Positions 47,037-55,883 of a DNA stretch of 64,000 nt are shown here, one piece after another (positions within the stretch are counted from its first letter, which is position 1; each line of letters opens with the position of its first letter). The notes beneath the pieces were generated by a model. It did not search any database. It had not been told where the DNA came from and saw only the letters and a program-made list of their open reading frames with translations. The position numbers and the translations under genes are program-made. Origin of the DNA: Reinekea marinisedimentorum (GTDB lineage Bacteria; Pseudomonadota; Gammaproteobacteria; Pseudomonadales; Natronospirillaceae); NCBI RefSeq assembly GCF_004341165.1, contig NZ_SLZR01000003.1, positions 310,001 through 374,000 of the forward strand, in the 5' to 3' direction.

Positions 47037-47192
47037 ACCGATAACAAAGATTCCACAGCCTTCGAGGCGGTGAAAAGGTATCACTTAAATGGACGTCGAA
47101 AACATGGATGTTTTCGTCGAGCGTATCAGGACGATACTTGCAGCGGTCCATTTAAGTGATACCTTTTCGGCGACGGGGTTTATCGACAACCC
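47037..47192 (+). repeat. Intergenic palindromic element, copy 3
   Basis: A 156-nt unit between two hairpin repeats. The core is a 22-bp perfect inverted repeat, 47073-47094 with 47146-47167. Its 51-nt interior folds into two smaller hairpins: CGAAAACA/TGTTTTCG around TGGA (47097-47116) and GTATC/GATAC around AGGAC (47123-47137), so one strand makes a three-way junction. Outer flanks (GATAAC..., ...GTTTATCGACAAC) are also partly complementary and shared with the other copies. It lies between the convergent DUF3108 and glcB genes. Confidence 0.87.
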
Positions 47193-47214
47193 GAGCCAGG
47201 GTCACCCGGCTCAG
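47193..47214. repeat. Right flanking hairpin of palindromic element copy 3
   Basis: GAGCC-A-GGGTCACCCGGCTCAG repeats the left flank (47016-47036) with a single added A; 16 nt at its right end are identical. It is 20 nt from the end of glcB and is followed by a short T tract on the plus strand. Confidence 0.75.
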
Positions 47215-47234
47215 GTTTTCACACCCATCATTGC

Positions 47235-49406
47235 TTACTGGTTTTTTGCCTCCGCGCGATAAGCATGCAGCAATGGCTCGGTATAACCACTGGGCTGCTC
47301 AACCCCCTTCAGCACCAGATCCATCGCAGCTTTAAAAGCCACACTCCGGTCAAAGTTCGAGCTCATAGCCCGATAGCCGGCCTCACCTTCGTTCTGCTGA
47401 TCCACGACTGCCGCCATCTTCTTCATCACCTGCTCAACCTGATCTTGACTGACCACGCCGTGCAATAGCCAGTTGGCCATATGCTGGCTGGAAATCCTTA
47501 AGGTGGCGCGGTCTTCCATCAAGCCAACGTTATGGATATCTGGCACTTTCGAACAACCAACACCCTGCTCAACCCAGCGCACTACATAACCCAGAATCCC
47601 CTGGGCATTATTCTCCAGCTCGTTCCGGATTTGCTCTGCCGTCAATTGCTCAGGGTCAGTCATCAGCGGAATCTGCAGAATATCATCGATGGAAGCAGGC
47701 GTTCGCTGCCGCAGCTCCTGCTGCAGAGCAAAAACATCCACCTGATGGTAATGAATACTGTGCAGTGTCGCGCCATTTGGCGATGGCACCCAGGCCGTTG
47801 TCGCACCGGATTTTGGATGGGCAATTTTCTGCTCCAGCATCGCTGCCATTTCATCAGGCATCGCCCACATCCCCTTACCAATCTGCGCCTTGCCGGGCAA
47901 ACCACAGGCCAAACCTACATCCACGTTATTGTTTTCATAGGCGGCAATCCACTTAGTTTGCTTCATCTGCGCCTTGGGAATGAACACACCCGCATGCATA
48001 CTGGTATGCATTTCATCACCGGTTCTGTCCAGGAAGCCGGTATTAATAAACACCGCTCTCTCTTTCGCGGCGTGAATGCAGTTTTTGAGGTTCAGAGAGG
48101 TTCGGCGCTCTTCATCCATAATGCCAATTTTCAGCGTGTTCGGTGCCATACCCAACGCGTTCTCAACCATTTCAAACAAGCGAACGGTAAAGGCCACTTC
48201 TTCAGAGCCATGCATTTTCGGCTTCACAATATAAACGCTGCCGGTGCGTGAATTCCGCAATTGGCCCAGCTGTTTCAAATCGTGCAGAGCGATAAAGGCG
48301 GTCATCATGGCATCCAGAATACCTTCGGGAATTTCCTCTCCCTGCGCATTCAATACCGCATTATTGGTCATCAGGTGGCCAACATTGCGCACAAACATCA
48401 GGCTTCGGCCATGCAGGCGAACCAATTCGCCATTGGTGCCAGTGTATTCACGGTCTGGCTGCAGAGACCGGGTCATTTCTTTACCGCCCTTCTCGAAGGT
48501 TTCCGTCAGATCCCCGCGCATCAGCCCCAGCCAATTCGCATAAACCTCGGCCTTATCTTCAGCGTCGACGGCAGCGATGGAATCCTCACAATCCATAATG
48601 GTCGTGAGCGCCGCTTCAACAATAATGTCTTCCATGCCGGCCGAATCCCCGGCACCAATCAAGCTGTCACGATTAATCACCAGCTCCAGATGCAGCCCAT
48701 TCTGCTTCAGCAGAACCCTTTCCGGGCCTTGTTCATCGCCGGTATAGCCAACGAATGCGATCACATCCTGCAACCCCACCTGCGCCCCGCTTTTCAGCTC
48801 AGCTTTCAATACGCCCTGGTCGATCCAATACTTCACTACATCAGCATGACTGTTGCCAACCAGAGGCACGGTTTCATCCAGGTATTGTTTAGCGAAGGCG
48901 ATAACTTTGGCACCGCGGGCCGGGTTATATTCGCGCCCGGCTTCTGCTCCACCCTCATTAGAGATCGCATCCGTCCCGTACAGTGCATCATACAAGCTGC
49001 CCCAACGGGCATTGGCGGCATTCAGTGCAAAGCGAGCATTCTTTACCGGAACCACCAGCTGTGGGCCAGCCTGAACGGAAATCTCATCATCCACGCCAGT
49101 GGTGGTTATTTCAAAGTCGCCAACTTCCGGCTCCAGATAACCAATTTCATACAAGTATTCTTTATAGGCTGCAGCATCATGCGGCTGCCCCTTGCGGTCT
49201 AAGTGCCACCGGTCAATCTGCTGCTGCAACTGTTGACGCTTTTCCAACAGCGCCCTGTTTACCGGTGTCAACTGAGCAAACACTTCTGAAAGAGATTGCC
49301 AGAATTGAGCCACCCCGATTCCGGTTCCCGGAGCAATTCGGCTTTCAACGAGATCAGACAATTCTGTGGCAACTTGCAGATCACCTATTGTTTTGTAATC
49401 AGTCAT
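47235..49406 (-). CDS. glcB: Malate synthase G
   Basis: This protein has 723 residues from ATG 49406, chosen because AAGGAG lies 9 nt upstream; an ATG 18 nt earlier has no ribosome site. The monomeric G-type enzyme condenses glyoxylate with acetyl-CoA to malate. Signatures are [72 protein letters not shown] and [17 protein letters not shown]. Length is normal for GlcB. With aceA at 50.7 kb it completes the glyoxylate shunt; a LysR regulator lies between them. Confidence 0.96.
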   Translation of the reverse strand: MTDYKTIGDLQVATELSDLVESRIAPGTGIGVAQFWQSLSEVFAQLTPVNRALLEKRQQLQQQIDRWHLDRKGQPHDAAAYKEYLYEIGYLEPEVGDFEITTTGVDDEISVQAGPQLVVPVKNARFALNAANARWGSLYDALYGTDAISNEGGAEAGREYNPARGAKVIAFAKQYLDETVPLVGNSHADVVKYWIDQGVLKAELKSGAQVGLQDVIAFVGYTGDEQGPERVLLKQNGLHLELVINRDSLIGAGDSAGMEDIIVEAALTTIMDCEDSIAAVDAEDKAEVYANWLGLMRGDLTETFEKGGKEMTRSLQPDREYTGTNGELVRLHGRSLMFVRNVGHLMTNNAVLNAQGEEIPEGILDAMMTAFIALHDLKQLGQLRNSRTGSVYIVKPKMHGSEEVAFTVRLFEMVENALGMAPNTLKIGIMDEERRTSLNLKNCIHAAKERAVFINTGFLDRTGDEMHTSMHAGVFIPKAQMKQTKWIAAYENNNVDVGLACGLPGKAQIGKGMWAMPDEMAAMLEQKIAHPKSGATTAWVPSPNGATLHSIHYHQVDVFALQQELRQRTPASIDDILQIPLMTDPEQLTAEQIRNELENNAQGILGYVVRWVEQGVGCSKVPDIHNVGLMEDRATLRISSQHMANWLLHGVVSQDQVEQVMKKMAAVVDQQNEGEAGYRAMSSNFDRSVAFKAAMDLVLKGVEQPSGYTEPLLHAYRAEAKNQ

Positions 49407-49516
49407 CTTCTTATTCTCCTTCATGATCGTTTTTTAACCTGCCCAACTAGCATAAGGCCTTAAAATAAATTTCGTAAATATATTTTTATTATCCGCTTCA
49501 TTCACGATATGAATAA

Positions 49517-50467
49517 TTAAAAATAAGGCGCGACAACCTCTTCACCGACATCAACGATCAGGCGGCGTATCCAGCGGTGCGCCGGGTCATGATGCAGCAG
49601 AGGGCTCCAGACCATTTTCAGCAGAAAAGATGGCAATTCAAAAGGCGGCGCCTTTACGGCAACCCGGTCATTCCGCACCTGAATATGCGCGGCCCGCGCC
49701 GGCAGCGTCACAACCAGGTCATTCTCCTGCGCCAGCATCATGGCGGCCTGATAATGCCGGGTAAAGACCGCAATTTCGCGCTTCTTGCCCATCTGATGCA
49801 AAACCTCATCCACAAAGCCGAGCTTCTGAACATCATCCGGGTCAACACCAACACCGACCCCATAACCGGTTTTACTCACCCAGACATGACGGGCTTTGAG
49901 GTAATTGCTGAGGCTGAAATTCTCCAGGATTGGATTATCAACACTGAGCATGCAGCAGAAATTATCGTGCCAGACGGTCATCTGATGAAACGACTGCGGT
50001 AAGGTATCGAAGCGGTTAATGGCCATATCCACCCGACCCTGCTCTACATCGGTAAAGCTGACGTCACTGGGCGTCATAATATCGAGCGAAACATGCGGTG
50101 CTTCTACAGAAAGCCGCTTCAACAGTGCCGGCATCAGCGTCGACTCGGCATAGTCACTGGCCATAATCCTGAACACCCGATGACTCTCACGGGCATCAAA
50201 ATGCGCCCTGGGCTGAACCACCTTTTCAAGCGATTGCAGTGCCATGCGCAGCATCGGCTCTAACTCGCGCGCACGCTCGGTCGGCGTCATACCGTCACTG
50301 GTGCGTATCAACAGCGGGTCCTCGAATAAATCCCGCAGGCGCCTCAAGCCATTGCTCATCGCCGGCTGACTGATACCCAACTTAACAGCAGCCTTGGTTA
50401 CACTGCGCTCACGCAGCAAGGCATCCAAATAGACCAGTAAATTCATATCTACCCTGTTCAGCAGCAT
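49517..50467 (-). CDS. LysR-family regulator, probable regulator of the glyoxylate genes
   Basis: This 316-residue protein has an N-terminal winged helix (DMNLLVYLDALLRERSVTKAA and GISQPAMSNGLRRLRDLFEDPLL) in the NodD/NahR-like style and a LysR effector domain with FRIMASDYAESTLMPALLKRL. It is divergent from aceA and lies upstream of glcB in the same direction. Regulation of one or both is likely from position, but the effector is unknown. Inverted repeats in the 206-nt divergent region are candidate operators. Confidence 0.85.
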   Translation of the reverse strand: MLLNRVDMNLLVYLDALLRERSVTKAAVKLGISQPAMSNGLRRLRDLFEDPLLIRTSDGMTPTERARELEPMLRMALQSLEKVVQPRAHFDARESHRVFRIMASDYAESTLMPALLKRLSVEAPHVSLDIMTPSDVSFTDVEQGRVDMAINRFDTLPQSFHQMTVWHDNFCCMLSVDNPILENFSLSNYLKARHVWVSKTGYGVGVGVDPDDVQKLGFVDEVLHQMGKKREIAVFTRHYQAAMMLAQENDLVVTLPARAAHIQVRNDRVAVKAPPFELPSFLLKMVWSPLLHHDPAHRWIRRLIVDVGEEVVAPYF

Positions 50468-50520
50468 CTCCCCTCCATAAGCGAAATTTCGCTATTAAAT
50501 GCGTTTTCTCAGACGCTCAT

Positions 50521-50575
50521 TCATAGTAATTATGATGAGAATTATACATATAAATTAGGCGAATCAAACTCGCCT
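50521..50575. promoter_or_regulatory. Two inverted repeats in the LysR/aceA divergent region
   Basis: TCATA-GTAAT-TATGA (50521-50535) is a perfect small dyad of T-N11-A form, the type bound by LysR proteins. AGGCGA-N7-TCGCCT (50557-50575) is a second perfect dyad 21 nt further on. Both lie between the divergent starts, about 54 to 153 nt from them, which suits operator and activation sites. Confidence 0.45.
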
Positions 50576-50673
50576 GCCTAATATTTGAGCATACCCAGCG
50601 GATACCCGACTTACCGCAAAGCGACAGCCTGTTTGATACCGGCAGCTTCATACAACAAAAAAAGGTGATGAAC

Positions 50674-52281
50674 ATGACGACTACCAACGCTTCAACTTAC
50701 GCCACTGAATGCAAATCTGCAGCCGTTGCTACCGATGCCGGCGGACCTTCCTGGAACGCCATAGACCCGGAGTCTGTTGCACGCATGCGACTGCAGAACC
50801 GCTTTAAAACAGGCTTGGATATTGCCAAGTACACCGCAAAAATAATGCGTAAAGACATGGCCGCCTACGATGAAGACAACAGCCAATACACCCAATCACT
50901 GGGATGCTGGCATGGCTTTATCGGTCAACAAAAGATGATTTCCATTAAGAAGCACTTTGGCAGCACGAAAGGTAAGTATCTGTACCTGTCCGGCTGGATG
51001 GTAGCGGCACTGAGATCGGAATTTGGCCCTTTGCCGGATCAGTCCATGCACGAAAAAACCACAGTACCAATGCTGATTGAAGAGCTGTACACCTTCCTGC
51101 GCCAGGCGGATGCCCGTGAACTGGGCGGTCTGTTTCGGCAGCTGGATGCAGCCAAGCAATCCGGCAACAGCACGCTTGCCGCTGAGATTCAGCAACAAAT
51201 CGACAACCACGAGACACACGTTGTGCCGATTATTGCCGATATCGACGCCGGCTTCGGTAACGAAGAAGCCACCTACCTGCTGGCGAAGAAGATGATTGAG
51301 GCCGGTGCCTGCTGCATTCAAATTGAGAATCAGGTTGCGGATGAAAAACAATGCGGCCATCAGGACGGCAAAGTGACCGTACCGCACGATGACTTCCATG
51401 CAAAAATCCGTGCTGTTCGCTATGCGTTCCTTGAGATGGGTGTTGATGACGGCATCATCGTTGCCCGAACAGATTCACTGGGTGCAGGACTCACCAAACA
51501 GATAGCCGTAGTAAACGAACCCGGCGATCAGGGCGATATCTACAACAGCTTCCTGGATGTTGAAGAAGTTTCCCCGGCGACCATGAAACAGGGTGACGTC
51601 ATCATCAAGCGCGACGACAAGCTACTGCGACCCAAGCGCTTGCCTTCCGGGCTTTACCAGTTCCGCGCTGGCACCGGTGAAGACCGCTGTGTTTTTGACT
51701 GCATTGAAGCTATGAAAGCCGGCGCAGATTTGCTGTGGATTGAAACCGAAAAACCTCATGTAGGCCAGATTGGCGGCATGGTTGACCGTATTCGGGCTGC
51801 AATTCCCAATGCCAAGCTGGTCTACAACAACTCACCGTCATTCAACTGGACGACCAACTTCCGCCAGCAGGTATTTGATGCCTGGCTGGAGCAAGGCAAG
51901 GATGTCTCCCGTTACAGCCGCGATGATCTGATGAGCGCGGAGTACGATGAGACCGAACTGGGTATCGAGGCAGACCGCCGTATTCAGAGCTTCCAGTTGG
52001 ATGCTGCGCAAAATGCCGGCATCTTCCACCACCTGATTACCCTGCCGACCTACCATACGGCAGCGCTATCTACGGATAATCTGGCGAAAGAATACTTCGG
52101 CGACCAGGGCATGCTCGGCTATGTGAGCAATGTTCAGCGTAAAGAGATTCGTCAGGCAATTGCCTGTGTGAAGCATCAGAATATGTCTGGATCGGATATC
52201 GGTGACGACCACAAGGGCTACTTCTCTGGCGAGAACGCTCTGAAAGCAGCAGGTAAAGATAATACGATGAACCAGTTCTGA
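50674..52281 (+). CDS. aceA: Isocitrate lyase (long form)
   Basis: This protein has about 535 residues from ATG 50674; AAAGGTGA lies just upstream, and in-frame starts 6-9 nt earlier are too close to it. It splits isocitrate into glyoxylate and succinate. The active-site loop reads ADEKQCGHQDGKV (KxCGH, nucleophilic Cys), preceded by PIIADIDAGFGNEEATYLLAKKM with the metal-binding Asp residues; VARTDSLGAG and LVYNNSPSFNW follow. It is the longer class seen in Pseudomonas (about 530), not the 434-residue E. coli type. A strong terminator ends it. Confidence 0.96.
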   Translation: MTTTNASTYATECKSAAVATDAGGPSWNAIDPESVARMRLQNRFKTGLDIAKYTAKIMRKDMAAYDEDNSQYTQSLGCWHGFIGQQKMISIKKHFGSTKGKYLYLSGWMVAALRSEFGPLPDQSMHEKTTVPMLIEELYTFLRQADARELGGLFRQLDAAKQSGNSTLAAEIQQQIDNHETHVVPIIADIDAGFGNEEATYLLAKKMIEAGACCIQIENQVADEKQCGHQDGKVTVPHDDFHAKIRAVRYAFLEMGVDDGIIVARTDSLGAGLTKQIAVVNEPGDQGDIYNSFLDVEEVSPATMKQGDVIIKRDDKLLRPKRLPSGLYQFRAGTGEDRCVFDCIEAMKAGADLLWIETEKPHVGQIGGMVDRIRAAIPNAKLVYNNSPSFNWTTNFRQQVFDAWLEQGKDVSRYSRDDLMSAEYDETELGIEADRRIQSFQLDAAQNAGIFHHLITLPTYHTAALSTDNLAKEYFGDQGMLGYVSNVQRKEIRQAIACVKHQNMSGSDIGDDHKGYFSGENALKAAGKDNTMNQF

Positions 52282-52314
52282 ACTAAGATTCTGTTACACA
52301 CCTACTTTCTTTCC

Positions 52315-52340
52315 GGCGGTCTTCAGACCGCCTTTTTTTT
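52315..52340 (+). terminator. Rho-independent terminator of aceA
   Basis: GGCGGTC (52315-52321) pairs with GACCGCC (52326-52332) around TTCA and is followed by eight T residues, 34 nt after the aceA stop. It ends 5 nt before the convergent Fe-S gene. Confidence 0.93.
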
Positions 52341-52344
52341 GTCT

Positions 52345-53712
52345 TCAGGCAGCAGCCAGCTGGCTTGCCAGCAAAGAAACCACATGCACAGCTTTACGCT
52401 CACGCAACGCGAAAATCTGGTGACTGCAGGAAAAGCCATTACAAACCACCAGCGCAGCCTGGTCCTCATCAAGCGCCGGCAGCAAGCCCTGGTCGGCCAT
52501 GGCGACAGATTCTGAAGCATGCTCCGCCTCCAAACCAAAACTGCCTGCCATGCCACAGCAACTTGCTTCAATGAAGGAGAACGGCAAACCCGGAACCAAA
52601 CGCAGCACCTTCCTCATCGATTTCATCGCACCCACCGCCTTCTGATGGCAATGACCATGAATCAACACATTGCGACCCGACTCAGCTGCGTTGAAACTCG
52701 CGTCAAAGCGCCCTGCCGTGGTTTCACGGGCAATAAACTCTTCAATCAGCAAGGTATTCTTTGCCAAAAGCTCAGCATCATCACCCAGATTCATCATCAG
52801 AAACTCATCGCGCAACATCAGCAACGCCGAAGGCTCCAGTCCGACAATACGGCGGCCCGCCAGCAGATGCGGCTTTAATGTACGTAGCAACGCCGCAGCC
52901 TGACTCCTAGCCCGATCACTGTAGCCCTGCGAGAACAGGCTTCGGCCGCTGTCCAGTATTTTGCCATCACTCAACGATTTAGGGTGCAGGGTTATAACCT
53001 GATACCCGCCGGCTTTTAACACCGTTAAAGCATCATTAACCACACTCGGGGTGAACAACGCAGTAAATGAATCGATCAGCAACACCACGGTGCGGGTGTT
53101 GTCGCTGTTCATCTGATACTCGTCATTCAGAATTTTTTGCTCGCGAGAGTCCTGATACGGGTTCTTCGCGGGTTCCGGCAATGCAATAGAACCATTTACA
53201 CCAAACAGCAGCGCCCCCAGCTTCATCAACACGCGGCTGTTGTTGCGCATGCGAATCAGAGAAGCCAGCACAGGGTAGCGATACAGCAGAAACGGAAACT
53301 CCGCAAACAGCCGGCTGCGTATAGTGATATGCCCCGCCGCCCTTTTTTGCGCCAGATACTCCGCCTTAATGGCGGCCATATCCAGGTTGCTTTCACATTC
53401 GCGTTTACAACCTTTACAGGAAACACAGCTGTCGATGGACTGAGCAAGAAGCTTATCATTCAAAAAAGACTTGTCGTCTTCGTTCAGCAGGCTTTTGAAC
53501 AGCTGCACACGGCCGCCAGGCGACAGCAGATTGTCTTCACTGATACGGTAACTTGGGCACATCACCCCACGATTGTCTTGTTTCTGACAAAGCCCGGAAC
53601 GAATGCAAACCGAGATAGCTTTGGCGAAATTGCCGCCATGTTTTGGGATATCGGCATAGGCATCGCCCATGCCCTGATCATGATAATCGGACCAATCCAG
53701 TTGGTGTTTCAT
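52345..53712 (-). CDS. Stand-alone (Fe-S)-binding oxidoreductase, GlpC/CCG-domain type
   Basis: This 455-residue protein has two [4Fe-4S] ferredoxin motifs, CIRSGLCQKQDNRGVMCPSYR near residue 35 and SCVSCKGCKRECESNLD near residue 95. Two Cys-rich CCG-like domains follow (HGHCHQKAVG...EASCCGMAGSFGLEAEH). This is the layout of the C-terminal half of large FAD-linked D-2-hydroxyacid dehydrogenases (YdiJ/D-LDH type). The FAD half is not encoded next to it; the upstream 168 nt show none, and AAAAGG lies before the ATG. It may pair with a separately encoded flavoprotein or be a family without one. Confidence 0.78.
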   Translation of the reverse strand: MKHQLDWSDYHDQGMGDAYADIPKHGGNFAKAISVCIRSGLCQKQDNRGVMCPSYRISEDNLLSPGGRVQLFKSLLNEDDKSFLNDKLLAQSIDSCVSCKGCKRECESNLDMAAIKAEYLAQKRAAGHITIRSRLFAEFPFLLYRYPVLASLIRMRNNSRVLMKLGALLFGVNGSIALPEPAKNPYQDSREQKILNDEYQMNSDNTRTVVLLIDSFTALFTPSVVNDALTVLKAGGYQVITLHPKSLSDGKILDSGRSLFSQGYSDRARSQAAALLRTLKPHLLAGRRIVGLEPSALLMLRDEFLMMNLGDDAELLAKNTLLIEEFIARETTAGRFDASFNAAESGRNVLIHGHCHQKAVGAMKSMRKVLRLVPGLPFSFIEASCCGMAGSFGLEAEHASESVAMADQGLLPALDEDQAALVVCNGFSCSHQIFALRERKAVHVVSLLASQLAAA

Positions 53713-53880
53713 TGGCTGATGACCTTTTCATTACATCCACCGGCACAGCACTGCCCCGGTGTGAAACGGATAAATACTGGTCAACGCATTGTTTTATAAG
53801 TCTAAATTGCTGACCTCTGAATACCCTTGTTTCAAGAAAGATGCCAACGAACCACCAAACGATTGTGGCTTTGCAATTGC

Positions 53881-54420
53881 CTACGCCAGGCTTTTGCGAA
53901 CCATGCGCAAAACTGACTCCTCCTGGGTTTTCTGCTCTATCTGCGCTTTGCTCAGCCAGGCTAACTCGTGCGACTCATCACTGAGGGTCAGCTCTTCATT
54001 GCCGGCAATAAACCAGAAGCGGATATCCAGATGATTATGCTCCGGCTCGCCCTTACGCGCGGGAATAGCATGAACATCCACATCAAATATGCCGTCACTA
54101 ACGGGCTGCAGGCCCTGCAGGCCGGTTTCTTCTTCAGCCTCACGCAAACTGGCCAACAGAAGGCTTTCATCTTCATCATCGACATGACCACCCGGCTGCA
54201 CCCAAATATCCAGCTTGCCATGATGCAGCAGCACTGCCCGGGTCTTTTCCTTGTTAGTGATCCATGCACTGGCGGTAAGATGCCCAGCCAGGGTCTGACG
54301 GGACCAGTAACGAGTATTTGACTCAACAAAGTTCTTGATGAATTCCAGTGATTGCTGCTCAACAGTACCTTCTGCCGCGTATTGATTCAGCAAAACTAAA
54401 ACAGACTTCTGATCTTGCAT
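53881..54420 (-). CDS. NUDIX hydrolase
   Basis: This 179-residue protein has a Nudix fold from about residue 45. The Nudix box begins PGGHVDDEDESLL and ends SLREAEEETGL, with the metal-binding REAEEE core. The box has a 2-residue longer spacer than the textbook GX5E form, as in many proteins of this subgroup. The substrate, probably a nucleoside diphosphate derivative, is unknown. The C-terminal ELAWLSKAQIEQK is typical. It reads away from the hsp20 gene's terminator. Confidence 0.85.
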   Translation of the reverse strand: MQDQKSVLVLLNQYAAEGTVEQQSLEFIKNFVESNTRYWSRQTLAGHLTASAWITNKEKTRAVLLHHGKLDIWVQPGGHVDDEDESLLLASLREAEEETGLQGLQPVSDGIFDVDVHAIPARKGEPEHNHLDIRFWFIAGNEELTLSDESHELAWLSKAQIEQKTQEESVLRMVRKSLA

Positions 54421-54474
54421 ATTCTCCTGCCCGGAAAGTAATTTTGGCTGGGCACTATAACAACCGGAAAGAAA

Positions 54475-54496
54475 AACGTCCGCAGTTGCGGACGTT
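54475..54496 (-). terminator. Terminator of the hsp20 gene
   Basis: On the minus strand AACGTCCGCA and TGCGGACGTT form a 10-bp stem around a 2-nt centre, followed by a TTTCTTT tract. It is 22 nt downstream of the hsp20 stop. Confidence 0.8.
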
Positions 54497-54518
54497 AATA
54501 ATGGTGGCTAAGCATTAA

Positions 54519-54944
54519 TTATTTGATTGTAATTTTCTGATGGCTGTCATCTTCACCCACTTTTGGAAGTTTCAGCGTCAATAAGCCATCTACAAACTTC
54601 GCTTCACAGTGCTCTGCGTCTACATTGGCAGGTAATTGGAAACTACGACTGACCTGACCAAAATACCGTTCGCTGCGCAGTACCCGGTCGTCTTTCGCTT
54701 GCTGATCCAACTGCTTAATCTCCGCACTGATCGAAACGACGTTATCTTTTAACTGAACATCAATGTCATCCTTATTCACACCGGGCAAATCGGCCTCTAC
54801 AGTGTAGAATTCATCGCCTTCTGTCAGGTTAATGCGAATCTGTGAAGGCAAGCCTTCGCCATGCAATGGTCGAATTAAATAGCCCGGATTCCATTCAGGA
54901 AACAAATCGTCCATCCATTTTGATTTAGGAGTCAGAAAGTTCAT
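54519..54944 (-). CDS. Hsp20/alpha-crystallin family small heat-shock protein
   Basis: This 141-residue chaperone holds unfolding proteins in an ATP-independent way. An alpha-crystallin domain occupies residues 40-135: IRINLTEGDEFYTVEADLPGVNKDDIDVQLKDNVVSI, RSERYFGQVSRSFQLPANVD and FVDGLLTLKLPK, ending in a short IxI-like ITIK tail. GGAGG lies before the ATG. The 303-nt upstream region holds no obvious sigma-32 promoter that I can defend. Confidence 0.93.
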   Translation of the reverse strand: MNFLTPKSKWMDDLFPEWNPGYLIRPLHGEGLPSQIRINLTEGDEFYTVEADLPGVNKDDIDVQLKDNVVSISAEIKQLDQQAKDDRVLRSERYFGQVSRSFQLPANVDAEHCEAKFVDGLLTLKLPKVGEDDSHQKITIK

Positions 54945-55247
54945 ACCATTCCTCCTCTGCTACCCAACATTCAGGCGTACAACTCAACCTAATTACCGAT
55001 GTAGCCGAGCTGTACTCCTGCGTATTCATATTAGCCCGCCATGATGCGTCAGCAACCACTGTTGCAGGCAATGCTGATGCAGGTCAGAGCGCAATTGAAT
55101 GTCATATTCGGCAATTTGAAAAGGTGCGTTTTATGCTTAATTTTTACCCCTGAACACGGCTGAAGAGAGCAACAAGCACCCTCACTTAAGAGACAGGCTT
55201 AAGCAATATAAGTTACACTGCGACCATCCCTTCTACAGGAAACATCA
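54945..55247. other. 303-nt divergent region between hsp20 and fabR
   Basis: No coding frame is supportable. It should contain the hsp20 promoter (leftward) and the fabR promoter (rightward). A small dyad GCAAC-CACT-GTTGC occurs in the middle of the region. No clear sigma-32 or FabR-type operator was found by eye. Confidence 0.35.
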
Positions 55248-55883
55248 GTGACCGAAACCCCAAACAAAAAGCCTGCCGGCCGAAAGGCAACGATCAGTCG
55301 CGAAGATATTATGGATGCAGCGCTGCGCCTTGTTGGCCCCAACCGCTCTATCTCTACCCTGAGTTTAAGGGAAATTACCCGTGAGGCCGGCATTGCGCCA
55401 AACAGCTTTTACCGCCATTTTGAAAGCACCGAGGAACTGGCTGTAACCATCATTGATCTGGCGGGTTCGACACTGAGAACAGTCGTCGGTCAGGCTCGAT
55501 TCAAAACACAGGAACTGAACAAAGGCATCGTTCGTAAATCCGTTGAAACCTTCATCGAGCAACTTTACGCCGATGGCCATTACCTGCCCATCCTGCTCAG
55601 AGAAGGCATTGTCGGTACTGACCGTTACAAAGACGCCGTTCGACAGCAGCTCGCCTTCTTTGAACAGGAGTTGACTGACGACATCATCAGCATCGGTAAA
55701 AGAGCCGGTAAAGTGCCTATGCGGCCAGAGCTAATCGCCCGCGGAATTACCCGGTTGGTGTTTGCAATGGGCGCTGATGCTTTGGAAATGCCAAAAGAAA
55801 AGCACCCAGAGATTATCGATCAGATGGTCATCATCATTAAAATGCTGTTCGCCGGCGCTCATGTATTAAACGATGAGCCATAA
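55248..55883 (+). CDS. fabR: FabR-like TetR-family repressor of unsaturated fatty-acid synthesis
   Basis: This 211-residue TetR protein starts at GTG, with AGGA 8 nt upstream. The DNA-binding domain TLSLREITREAGIAPNSFYRHFESTEELAVTIIDLAG is very close to FabR/DesT ([21 protein letters not shown]), and LYADGHYLPILLREGIVGTDRYKDAVRQQ matches the ligand domain. FabR senses acyl-CoA/ACP saturation and represses fabA/fabB or desaturase genes; none lies beside it here. Its end overlaps the convergent permease gene by 18 nt. Confidence 0.86.
   Translation: MTETPNKKPAGRKATISREDIMDAALRLVGPNRSISTLSLREITREAGIAPNSFYRHFESTEELAVTIIDLAGSTLRTVVGQARFKTQELNKGIVRKSVETFIEQLYADGHYLPILLREGIVGTDRYKDAVRQQLAFFEQELTDDIISIGKRAGKVPMRPELIARGITRLVFAMGADALEMPKEKHPEIIDQMVIIIKMLFAGAHVLNDEP

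Noticed and set aside
48261-49202. Long open frame opposite glcB
   Set aside because: The malate synthase frame is full length with all motifs; the antisense frame is compositional shadow.
53137-53799. Open frame opposite the Fe-S oxidoreductase gene
   Set aside because: The oxidoreductase has clear cluster motifs; the opposite frame has none and no start signals.
54945-55140. A sigma-32 promoter for the hsp20 gene
   Set aside because: A TTGAAA hexamer exists in the region but on the wrong strand, and no CCCAT-type -10 at suitable spacing was found.
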